Source: Bacillota bacterium (GTDB taxonomy: Bacteria > Bacillota_C > Negativicutes > Sporomusales > Sporomusaceae). Taken from it: a stretch of 9,017 nt of DNA. Below are positions 1-6,100 of the stretch, one piece after another. Where the stretch lies: positions 1 to 9,017 of the forward strand of contig JAEZQV010000104.1 in NCBI GenBank assembly GCA_023441125.1, in the 5' to 3' direction. Under the pieces are notes generated by a model. The model had not been told where the DNA came from. It saw only the letters and a program-made list of their open reading frames with translations, and made no database searches. Each line of letters starts with the position of its first letter. Position 1 is the stretch's first letter. The translations under genes were made by a program, and so were the position numbers.

Positions 1-791
1 TCCCGCCAGTGCCCGGCGACAAATTTGGCGAATTTTCCTTCCGGCGTTAACACCACATTAAGCAGGAAAGCGGGCTTAACCATAGCCGCTATTTCCATTA
101 AATCTTCATGCATATTATTGCCGTCAAGCTTGCCGGAAACGCAGCTGGGGCTGACGCCCTGGCCAACCACTTCGTGCAGGCAGAGGCTGTGGTTGCCCTG
201 AATACTGCTGTAGGCGGAGACACCCGGGATAATGGACTTGCGGCCGCCGCCAAAACCGGCCATCAGGTGATAGACAATGCCGCCGGTCAGAATTACCTTG
301 TCAGCTTTGGTCACCGTGCTGTACACATAGGCATCGACACCGTGGCTGGTAGTGCCGACTTTGGTGAATTTGTCAGCGTCGAGGGCATAACTTTGTTCGA
401 TCTGGATTCGGTCAACCACTGCCTGCCCGTAGGTGGCGGCATTTTCTGCCGGGGTGTGGTGGCGGTGGGCTCCCAGGGCGACGACTAAGGTAATATCACT
501 GTCGGGTACGCCGGCTGCATTGAGCTCGTCAAGCAGCGGCGGCAGGAACAGATCGTTACGCACCCAGGCCCGGGTGATATCGCTGGCAATAATACATACC
601 TTATCGCCTTGTTTTACGACTTGCGTCAGTGGCGGTGTACCAAGCGGATTGGCAAGAGCTGCTTTAACGGCAGCCGGAATATCGGCTACCGGTTCGACAT
701 GGTTTCCTTCCACAATATGCAAAATTTGTTTTTCGGGGAGGCTGAGCTTGATTTCTTCATTGCCGTACCCCAGATGAATTTCCGTAGACAT
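1..791 (-). CDS. larA: LarA-family nickel-pincer alpha-hydroxyacid racemase, N-terminal part (runs off the left edge)
   Basis: LarA enzymes invert the alpha-carbon of a 2-hydroxyacid (lactate, malate, gluconate and others) by hydride transfer to a nickel-pincer nucleotide bound to a lysine. The 263 visible residues start at ATG 791-789, nine bases after an AAAGGGGG ribosome site (801-808). Residues seen: SDITR (D71, R74), GAHRHHT (H109), YHLMAGFGGGRK (H175, K185) and GNH (H201). They match in order and spacing the D72, R75, H108, H174, K184 and H200 of Lactobacillus plantarum LarA (remembered numbering). K185 would carry the cofactor and H201 would ligate nickel. The C-terminal domain, perhaps 150 residues, lies outside the window. 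The cofactor genes larB, larC and larE are not here. The motif reads TRAW where family members usually have TRPxP, so the substrate may not be lactate. It is transcribed away from an organic-anion transporter, which may import its substrate. The family call is firm; the substrate is unknown. Confidence 0.93.
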   Translation of the reverse strand, partial: MSTEIHLGYGNEEIKLSLPEKQILHIVEGNHVEPVADIPAAVKAALANPLGTPPLTQVVKQGDKVCIIASDITRAWVRNDLFLPPLLDELNAAGVPDSDITLVVALGAHRHHTPAENAATYGQAVVDRIQIEQSYALDADKFTKVGTTSHGVDAYVYSTVTKADKVILTGGIVYHLMAGFGGGRKSIIPGVSAYSSIQGNHSLCLHEVVGQGVSPSCVSGKLDGNNMHEDLMEIAAMVKPAFLLNVVLTPEGKFAKFVAGHWR

Positions 792-882
792 TGGCTGAAT
801 CCCCCTTTATGACGATTGGCTGTTGCTAATGGCAGCATATGTTATACAATCAGTTAACGCCAAGACGATAAATATGATTTTA

Positions 883-891
883 ATTATAACA
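883..891 (-). promoter_or_regulatory. Extended -10 promoter for the larA-like gene
   Basis: Read on the minus strand, 891-883 is TGTTATAAT: a perfect TATAAT preceded by the TG of an extended -10 element. The -35 region is weak, with no good TTGACA match at 16-18 bp, as is common for extended -10 promoters. Transcription would start near 876 and give a leader of about 85 bases before the ATG at 791. The TGT at the upstream end is also the outer end of an inverted-repeat arm. Confidence 0.5.
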
Positions 892-933
892 TAAACTCAA
901 CTGAAAAATGTAACAATCAATGGGAGTTTATGT
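889..933. promoter_or_regulatory. 10-bp perfect inverted repeat, candidate operator over the larA promoter
   Basis: ACATAAACTC (889-898) is exactly inverted as GAGTTTATGT (924-933), with a 25-bp spacer. The left arm overlaps the extended part of the minus-strand -10 element and the rest covers the -35 area. Arm centres are 35 bp apart, about three and a half helical turns. The arrangement suits a dimeric or tetrameric regulator, but no regulator gene is in the window. This is a symmetry seen by eye; binding is inferred. Confidence 0.4.
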
Positions 934-949
934 GATTTTTACAGATACC

Positions 950-988
950 TGCCAACAGACAAAGAGAGTCTCTGCTTGTTGTCTGGCA
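950..988. repeat. Imperfect hairpin in the divergent control region
   Basis: TGCCA (950-954) plus GACAA (958-962) pair with TTGTCTGGCA (979-988), leaving ACA bulged. Inside, AGAGA (963-967) faces TCTCT (969-973). It lies between the two presumed promoters and is followed five bases later by a stronger palindrome. No T-run follows on either side, so it is not a classic terminator. Its role is unknown. Confidence 0.35.
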
Positions 989-993
989 TAAAC

Positions 994-1027
994 AATTCCT
1001 GCAAAAGCTATTAATTTTGCAGGAATT
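994..1027. repeat. 13-bp perfect palindrome with a CCTGCAAA core
   Basis: AATTCCTGCAAAA (994-1006) and TTTTGCAGGAATT (1015-1027) are exact inverted repeats around an 8-base loop. The core TCCTGCAAA/TTTGCAGGA recurs in the terminator palindrome at 7264-7288. No gene ends nearby on either strand, so termination is not an obvious role here. A dispersed intergenic palindrome family or a protein site are alternatives. Confidence 0.55.
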
Positions 1028-1097
1028 TATAATTTTGTGGTAAATTATATAGCGTAGTGTACTCTACCAATACATATATTCTGTACATGCTGGCTAT

Positions 1098-1125
1098 TTG
1101 TTTGTAAATGTGATATATTTATACT
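1098..1125 (+). promoter_or_regulatory. Candidate sigma-A promoter for the MFS transporter
   Basis: TTGTTT (1098-1103) and TATACT (1120-1125) are separated by 16 bp. Transcription would begin near 1132 and give a leader of about 80 bases. A second, weaker plus-strand candidate is TTGCTA (823-828) with TACAAT (845-850), also 16 bp apart; it would place both hairpins at 950-1027 in the leader. In AT-rich DNA such matches arise easily. Confidence 0.35.
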
Positions 1126-1210
1126 CAATTTAAGCCTTCCAGCACGGGATTTGAGAATAAAACGTTATGATTCCGGCCTCGTAAGCAGCGGTTCTTTGTA
1201 CAGGAGGTGA

Positions 1211-2563
1211 ATGCCGTATTTTCCCTGGCTATACCAGATAAAACTTGACGAAGAGGTGGAACGTTTGAAAAGATCTAATTTTCGATGGTTTATGGCAGTA
1301 CTTATATTTTTAATTACTTTTATGTCGTACATGGACCGGGTCAATTTGTCTGTGGCTACACCGACAATTATGCAGGAATTCGGTTTTACCAAAGTAGATA
1401 TGGGGTTCTTACAGACGGCATTTTTCGTAGGCTATGCCTTAATGCAGATTCCGGGCGGCATGATGGCTGAGTACTTCGGACAGCGCGTCGCGTCAACGGC
1501 GGCTGTTACCTGGTGGTCTATCTTTACCGCGCTTACCGCCGCCGGCTCCGGTTTTACGTCCTTCGCCATTATCCGCGGATTATTTGGCTTAGGGGAAGGT
1601 CCTATTTTTCCCGCAATGAACAATTTTATCTACCGCTGGTTTAACAAAGCCGAGAAGGCGACCGCCTCGTCCTTCATGCTGAGCGGCGCATTTGTTGGTC
1701 CTGTATTTGGTCCGGCGGTAACGGTTGGTTTGATGCTGGCGTTTGGCTGGCGCTCGGTATTTGTCATCTTTGGTGCGGCCGGACTGGTGCTGGCACTGGC
1801 CTGGTGGTTTTTGGCCAAAAATGATCCGCGCCAGAGTCCGTTTGTCAATCAGGCCGAAGCCGAACATATTGAAAGCGGGATGGCTGTAGTCGACCCGCAG
1901 GCGTCCAAGGACATTGCGCCCTGGTCAAGCTTTATTACTTCCACTCAGTTCTGGGCGATCGGCCTGCAATATTTTATTACCGACTATATCATGTATGTTT
2001 TTCTTGCCTGGCTGCCTCTCTACCTCATGGAAGCACAGGGTTTTTCGCTGGCCAAAATGGGCATAGCCGCTTCCTTTCCCTGGGCGGCGTTATGCATTGT
2101 CACTTTCTTCACCGGCTATGTCAGCGACAAGCTCATTGCCGCCGGCGTGTCCAAGCATAAAGCGCGTACGATCTTTGGGGCCACAGGCCTCATGCTGTCG
2201 GGAGCGGCTTTGTACATGGCAGCCGTTGCCGCCGATACGGGTATGAATGTCATGTGGCTTACGATCTCACTGGGATCATTAGGCTTTACCTTCAACGCCT
2301 CCTGGGCCGCTTCCATGGACATTGGCGGCAAGTTCTGCGGAACGGTTTCCGGCTGGATGAACTTCTGGGGCAATATTGGCGGCGTGGTAGCGCCGGTGGT
2401 AACTGCCTGGATAGCCACCCATTACGGCTGGCAGGCCGCCATTTTGGTCACTGCCTTTACGGCGGTAATTGGCGTTGTGTGCTGGGTTGCCGTTAAACCT
2501 GACCAGGAAATTGTAATTAAAACTAAATTAGTTCCGGCTTATGACCAGAAAGCCAGCCAGTAA
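1211..2563 (+). CDS. MFS transporter, anion:cation symporter (ACS) family; organic or sugar acid uptake
   Basis: This is a predicted 12-helix inner-membrane carrier of 450 residues, normal for the family. ACS members import organic anions such as galactonate, glucarate or tartrate with protons. After a basic cytoplasmic start (LKRSNFRW), helix 1 carries YMDR (D42, R43). The helix 2-3 loop GGMMAEYFGQR (82-92) is the MFS signature. Helix 4 carries R122 and GLGEGP (E129). D42, R43, R122 and E129 keep the spacing of D46, R47, R126 and E133 of E. coli DgoT (remembered), the residues tied to proton coupling and carboxylate binding. The start is uncertain: ATG 1211 follows AGGAGG (1202-1207) by only three bases, and TTG 1265, five bases after AGAGGTGG (1252-1259), would remove 18 residues and give a more typical N-terminus. 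It is divergent from the larA-like gene, so an alpha-hydroxyacid is the likely cargo. The substrate itself cannot be read from the sequence. Confidence 0.9.
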   Translation: MPYFPWLYQIKLDEEVERLKRSNFRWFMAVLIFLITFMSYMDRVNLSVATPTIMQEFGFTKVDMGFLQTAFFVGYALMQIPGGMMAEYFGQRVASTAAVTWWSIFTALTAAGSGFTSFAIIRGLFGLGEGPIFPAMNNFIYRWFNKAEKATASSFMLSGAFVGPVFGPAVTVGLMLAFGWRSVFVIFGAAGLVLALAWWFLAKNDPRQSPFVNQAEAEHIESGMAVVDPQASKDIAPWSSFITSTQFWAIGLQYFITDYIMYVFLAWLPLYLMEAQGFSLAKMGIAASFPWAALCIVTFFTGYVSDKLIAAGVSKHKARTIFGATGLMLSGAALYMAAVAADTGMNVMWLTISLGSLGFTFNASWAASMDIGGKFCGTVSGWMNFWGNIGGVVAPVVTAWIATHYGWQAAILVTAFTAVIGVVCWVAVKPDQEIVIKTKLVPAYDQKASQ

Positions 2564-2657
2564 CGCTGCCGTTTCTGCTGGCTAGCGGTGCCGCTTACAA
2601 TGAAGAACCTGGATTGAACGAAGCATACCTTTCTGATTCCGTTCATATATTCTAAGA

Positions 2658-2724
2658 AAAACTCCCTATTCTTGTAAAGGTATCTCCCGTCCGGGGAGAG
2701 TGGTTTGCAAGGGTGGGGAGTTTT
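2658..2724 (+). terminator. Long hairpin with G.U pairs after the transporter gene; probable terminator or structured RNA
   Basis: As plus-strand RNA, 2658-2678 pairs without a gap to 2704-2724 (21 bp, AAAACUCCC to GGGAGUUUU at the base). A 4x4 internal loop follows (GGUA 2679-2682, GUGG 2700-2703), then a six-pair top helix (2683-2688 with 2694-2699). Four of the 21 pairs are G.U, which would be A.C mismatches in the minus-strand RNA, so the structure belongs to the plus strand. The final UUUU is inside the stem. It lies 95 bases after the transporter stop and 63 before the next start. Most likely it ends the transporter transcript; an RNA element controlling the downstream operon is possible. 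Confidence 0.5.
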
Positions 2725-2787
2725 AGCTGAGTTTTCCCCGGTTTCTATGACATACTAATAAAAAATCATACGGAGGTTCGAAAGGGA

Positions 2788-3660
2788 ATGGCAAGCGGTA
2801 ACCAAGAGAAGCAATGCGGTAACATTCAGATAAGGGCGATTACGCCTGATAGAATGCAGGATTTTGCGGCGATGCAGGCACTGGAGCATAAAGTGTGGCA
2901 CATGCCGCATACTTTGCCGCTGCATCAGGTGCTGACAGTGGCTAAAAATGGCGGTATTTTGCTGGGAGCTTTCGCGGATAGTCTCCTGGTAGGGCTTTTA
3001 TACAGCTTCCCCGGCTATCTAAACCGTCAGGTTTACTTGTGCTCGCATATGCTGGGGATACGGGAAGAATGGCGTCACCACGGTCTGGGAGCACAATTGA
3101 AGCTGGCCCAGGCCGCGGCGGCAAGACAGGCCGGCTATTCCCTGATCACCTGGACATATGATCCGCTGGAATCGGCCAATGCCAATCTGAATATCAGTAA
3201 ATTGGGGGCCGTATGCTCGACCTATATTGTCAACTGTTACGGCGAGATGCAGGACAGCCTTAATCAGGGTTTGCCGTCCGACCGTTTTCAGGTCGCCTGG
3301 TGGCTAACGCAGCCGCAGGTACCCGTCTTGCCTGACGGCACGGAATACCAGGCTATTCCCTGGCGGCTGACCGGCAATACTCTGATTGAACCGGTCGGGG
3401 AAGCCGATCTGGCAGCCGAATTCCTGGATCAGGCCAGCCGGGTCACCGTGGCCGTACCGGCCGATACTCAGCTGATGAAAGAAGAGAATATGACTTTGGC
3501 TAAAGACTGGCGGGCGGTAACCCGGCAGGCGTTTACCGCCCTGTTTGCCGCCGGCTGGATTGTGACTGCTTTCCGGCGTTTGCCGGGAGTGCCGGCCAAT
3601 GAATATATCCTGGTCCGGCAGGAGGCTTTGGGGCTGCCTCAGCCCCCCTGGCAAGAATAA
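2788..3660 (+). CDS. GNAT-superfamily acyltransferase, probable D-amino acid N-succinyltransferase
   Basis: This is a cytoplasmic protein of 290 residues. An N-terminal GNAT fold (about 13-165) has the acyl-CoA pyrophosphate-binding signature RHHGLGA (R96 to A102) after the beta-strand YLCSHMLGI. GNAT domains are usually near 150 residues; the extra C-terminal part (about 170-290) is of a kind seen in COG3375-type proteins and I cannot give it a function. The start at ATG 2788 has GGAGG at 2772-2776 (11-base gap) and a further AAAGGGA directly before it. It is first in an operon, 22 bases before the racemase. In the Geobacillus kaustophilus pathway a GNAT enzyme encoded with the racemase transfers succinyl from succinyl-CoA to D-amino acids, so that role is inferred from context. 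Another acyl donor, such as acetyl-CoA, or another amine is possible. Confidence 0.8.
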   Translation: MASGNQEKQCGNIQIRAITPDRMQDFAAMQALEHKVWHMPHTLPLHQVLTVAKNGGILLGAFADSLLVGLLYSFPGYLNRQVYLCSHMLGIREEWRHHGLGAQLKLAQAAAARQAGYSLITWTYDPLESANANLNISKLGAVCSTYIVNCYGEMQDSLNQGLPSDRFQVAWWLTQPQVPVLPDGTEYQAIPWRLTGNTLIEPVGEADLAAEFLDQASRVTVAVPADTQLMKEENMTLAKDWRAVTRQAFTALFAAGWIVTAFRRLPGVPANEYILVRQEALGLPQPPWQE

Positions 3661-3682
3661 AAAAAGAATAGGAGGATGAACC

Positions 3683-4804
3683 ATGCAGATCGCGTCGATT
3701 ACCCTGCGGGCTTTACGGATGCGCATGAAGGCGCCATTTACGACAAGTTTCGGCACAGAATGGGATAAGGATTTTATACTGGTGGAAGTCAGAGACCGCG
3801 AGGGGCGTTCCGGCTGGGGCGAAGCGGTGGCAATGAAGGCGCCGCTGTACAATGAAGAAACTGTGGGGACCGTTTGGCTGATGCTCAAGGAGTTTCTCAT
3901 TCCCCTGCTCTGGCATCAGCCGCCGTCTCAGCCACAGGCTGTGGCCGGTCTCTTTCGGCATATCCGGCGTAATTACATGGCTAAGGCAGCTCTGGAAGGC
4001 GCTTTATGGGATTTGTATGCCATGAAAGAAAATATACCCTTGTACCGGGCTTTAGGCGGTGAGCGCAGCGTTATCGATGTCGGCATCAGTCTGGGAATTG
4101 AGAACTCGCCCGCTATACTGCTGGCCCAGGTGGAAAAGTATGTTGCTGCCGGGTATAAACGGATTAAAATCAAGATTAAGCCTGGCTGGGATGTTGACAT
4201 TGTGGCCGCGGTAAGACGGCGTTTTCCGGCCATCCAATTGATGGCGGATGCCAATTCGGCGTATACCTTGGCGGATGCAGACCGCCTGCGTGCTTTGGAC
4301 GAATACAAGCTGATGATGATTGAACAGCCGCTGGCCCATGATGACATCATTGACCATGCCGCGCTGCAAAAACAATTAAAGACGCCTATCTGCCTGGATG
4401 AGAGCATTCATTCGGTGGAAGACGCCCGGAAAGCGCTCGCACTGGATAGCGGCCGGATTATTAATATTAAAATTGGCCGGGTTGGCGGCCTTACCGAGGC
4501 GAAGGCCATTCATGATGTATGTGCCGGCCGGGGAATTCCGGTCTGGTGCGGCGGTATGCTGGAAGCCGGTATCGGCCGGGCGCACAATATTGCCATTACC
4601 ACCTTGGCCGGCTTTACTCTGCCAGGAGATACGGCAGCCTCCGCCCGCTACTGGGAAGAAGATCTGATCGCACCGGAAGTCACTGTTCAGGACGGCGTTA
4701 TTCAGGTGCCGGACCGGCCGGGTATCGGCTATGCCGTGCGCCGGGAACAGCTTGACAAATTCACATTATATAGCGAAACTTTCCGTCCTGATAACAAGTT
4801 ATAA
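3683..4804 (+). CDS. Enolase-superfamily N-succinylamino acid/N-acylamino acid racemase (MenC-like)
   Basis: This 373-residue enzyme should interconvert N-succinyl (or N-acyl) D- and L-amino acids through a metal-stabilised enediolate. It has the N-terminal capping domain ([12 protein letters not shown] at 15-26) and then the barrel. The catalytic set is complete: KIKIKP with K164, DAN with D189, IEQP with E214, LDES with D239 and NIKIGRVGG with K263. These are the positions of the metal ligands and two acid-base lysines in Amycolatopsis NAAAR. The late motif [13 protein letters not shown] followed by LPGDT is typical of the NSAR/OSBS subgroup. ATG 3683 has AGGAGG (3670-3675) seven bases ahead. 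Its GNAT and M20 neighbours favour the D- to L-amino acid pathway. The same family contains MenC (o-succinylbenzoate synthase) and many members do both reactions, but no menaquinone gene is in the window. Confidence 0.9.
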   Translation: MQIASITLRALRMRMKAPFTTSFGTEWDKDFILVEVRDREGRSGWGEAVAMKAPLYNEETVGTVWLMLKEFLIPLLWHQPPSQPQAVAGLFRHIRRNYMAKAALEGALWDLYAMKENIPLYRALGGERSVIDVGISLGIENSPAILLAQVEKYVAAGYKRIKIKIKPGWDVDIVAAVRRRFPAIQLMADANSAYTLADADRLRALDEYKLMMIEQPLAHDDIIDHAALQKQLKTPICLDESIHSVEDARKALALDSGRIINIKIGRVGGLTEAKAIHDVCAGRGIPVWCGGMLEAGIGRAHNIAITTLAGFTLPGDTAASARYWEEDLIAPEVTVQDGVIQVPDRPGIGYAVRREQLDKFTLYSETFRPDNKL

Positions 4805-4841
4805 CAGCCAATAAAGTTTGCTAGATGCCGGAGGAATGCTT

Positions 4842-5948
4842 ATGCTGGATATCGAGTCCAAGGTACGGAAGAATTTTTCAGTTCTGCAGCACACGCCGGA
4901 ATTGGGGTTTGAGGAACGGCAGACCGCTGCCTATTTGGCGGCTGAGCTTTTGCAGGCCGGCTATCAGCTTACCACTCAAATCGGCGGCACAGGTATAATC
5001 GGCATGCTTGCCGGACCGGAAGCCGGGCCGGTGGTGGCTGTCCGGGCAGACATGGATGCGCTGGCTCATAATGTGGACGGCCGGAAAAAAGCGATTCACT
5101 CCTGCGGCCATGACGCCAATTCCGCTATGGTGCTGACTATGGCGCAGGCTATTGCCGCAACGGGAATCACTAAAGGGAAACTGAAAATACTGTTTCAGCC
5201 TGCCGAGGAAACGCTAAACGGCGCCCAAACCATGATCAGGGCCGGGGCGGTGGATGATGCCGAGATACTGCTGGGGATTCATTTGCGGCCGCTGGAGGAA
5301 GCCCGGCTTGGTCAGGCAACGCCCGCCCTTTACCATGGCGCCAGTGCCATTGTCGAAGCCGAACTCTGCGGTGTGGCGGCCCATGGCGCCAGGCCGCACC
5401 TGGGTGTCAATGTGATTGACGCCGCAGCGGCAGTGGTACACGCCGTCAATGCCATTCATGTTAATCCGGTTGTACCTGCTTCGGTCAAGGTTACCAAACT
5501 GCATGCCGGCGGACCGGCGCTTAATGCTGTGCCTGACAGGGCGGAACTGGCGCTGGATCTTAGAGCGCAGCAAAATGACGTAATGACGGATTTAACCGGC
5601 AAAACTAGCCGGACGGTGATTGCTGCAGCGGCTGCGATCGGGGCAACGGCAACTGTGCGCATCAAGGGCTCAGTTCCGGCGGCTGAATATGACCCGGCGC
5701 TCACGGAACTGGCCCAAGCCGCCATCCGAGAGGTACTGGGCCAGCCAGGCCTGCTGCCGCCTATTTACACTCCGGGGGGAGAGGACTTTCATTTTTACAA
5801 ACAGGCCAAACCGGCACTCAGAACCTGTTATATCGGCCTGGGGGCCGATTTGACACCGGGCTTGCATCATCCCCAAATGCAGTTTGACAAAGCCGCCCTG
5901 GCGCAGGGAACGCGCATTCTTGTCAAGCTTGTAACCAAGCTGTTATAG
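4842..5948 (+). CDS. M20 family metallo-amidohydrolase, probable N-succinyl-L-amino acid desuccinylase
   Basis: This 368-residue cytoplasmic zinc- or manganese-type hydrolase would release the free L-amino acid and succinate as the last step of the pathway. Motifs seen: RADMDAL (68-74), SCGHD with C88 and H90 as likely metal ligands, the acid pair PAEE (E122, E123), GIHLRP (H147), a dimerisation-domain segment with AAHGARPH, GGEDFHF, and the late GLHHPQM histidine. The segment between RADMDAL and CGHD is shorter than in common hippurate/IAA-type M20D hydrolases. I chose ATG 4842 because GGAGGA (4830-4835) lies six bases ahead. ATG 4836 abuts that site, and a TTG at 4818 would lie upstream of it. 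The gap from the racemase stop is 37 bases, consistent with one transcript. Family and motifs are clear; desuccinylase specificity rests on the operon. Confidence 0.88.
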   Translation: MLDIESKVRKNFSVLQHTPELGFEERQTAAYLAAELLQAGYQLTTQIGGTGIIGMLAGPEAGPVVAVRADMDALAHNVDGRKKAIHSCGHDANSAMVLTMAQAIAATGITKGKLKILFQPAEETLNGAQTMIRAGAVDDAEILLGIHLRPLEEARLGQATPALYHGASAIVEAELCGVAAHGARPHLGVNVIDAAAAVVHAVNAIHVNPVVPASVKVTKLHAGGPALNAVPDRAELALDLRAQQNDVMTDLTGKTSRTVIAAAAAIGATATVRIKGSVPAAEYDPALTELAQAAIREVLGQPGLLPPIYTPGGEDFHFYKQAKPALRTCYIGLGADLTPGLHHPQMQFDKAALAQGTRILVKLVTKLL

Positions 5949-5982
5949 ATAGCAGGCAGCTATACCCGAGCCCCAAGCTGCC
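5949..5982 (+). terminator. Weak hairpin(s) after the amidohydrolase gene, possible operon end
   Basis: GGCAGCT (5955-5961) pairs perfectly with AGCTGCC (5976-5982) around a 14-base loop. A second hairpin, ATAGC (5949-5953) with GCTAT (5959-5963), would use some of the same bases, so the two exclude each other. The nearest T-rich stretch (CTTTTATTT) begins 17 bases later, too far for a standard intrinsic terminator. Termination here is plausible but unproven. Confidence 0.3.
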
Positions 5983-6010
5983 GGCAACCAGTTGAATACT
6001 TTTATTTCGC

Positions 6011-6040
6011 TTACGGTCATACATTGTAGCATAGTATTAT
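6011..6040 (+). promoter_or_regulatory. Candidate promoter for the C39-like gene
   Basis: TTACGG (6011-6016) and TATTAT (6035-6040) are separated by 18 bp, about 60 bases before the chosen ATG at 6101. Both boxes are imperfect. The gap of 152 bases from the amidohydrolase stop makes a separate promoter reasonable. Confidence 0.25.
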
Positions 6041-6100
6041 CTTAACGCCGTTTGGTAAGTGCTGCCACCGGAATATCCCGGTTGTGAAAGGGGCTTGGTC

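Larger units (their letters stand above)
792..1210. other. Divergent intergenic control region
   Basis: This 419-base AT-rich gap separates the leftward larA-like gene from the rightward transporter gene. It holds the larA ribosome site and extended -10 promoter, the 10-bp operator-like inverted repeat, two hairpins and the transporter promoter and ribosome site. I see no coding sequence with a ribosome site in it and no match to a riboswitch class I know. Shared control of the two genes is a reasonable inference from the head-to-head arrangement. Confidence 0.6.

Noticed and set aside
108..488. Open frame on the plus strand opposite the larA-like gene
   Set aside because: No ribosome site, low-complexity composition, and it lies wholly antisense to a gene with full catalytic motifs.
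2564..2787. T-box leader, suggested by GGGTGG near 2711
   Set aside because: No ACCGCG antiterminator bulge, no specifier stem and no T-box stem I features; the downstream genes are not a typical T-box target.
3304..3900. 198-residue minus-strand open frame across the GNAT/racemase junction
   Set aside because: Antisense to two clear genes, spans their junction, and has no recognisable domain or ribosome site.
3683..4804. Reading the racemase as MenC for menaquinone synthesis
   Set aside because: The family overlaps, but there are no men genes nearby and the GNAT and M20 partners match the amino acid pathway better. Dual activity is not excluded.
6059..6100. GTG 6059 as start of the C39-like gene
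   Set aside because: It lacks a ribosome site and would put charged residues before the signal segment; ATG 6101 has GAAAGGGG at a seven-base distance.
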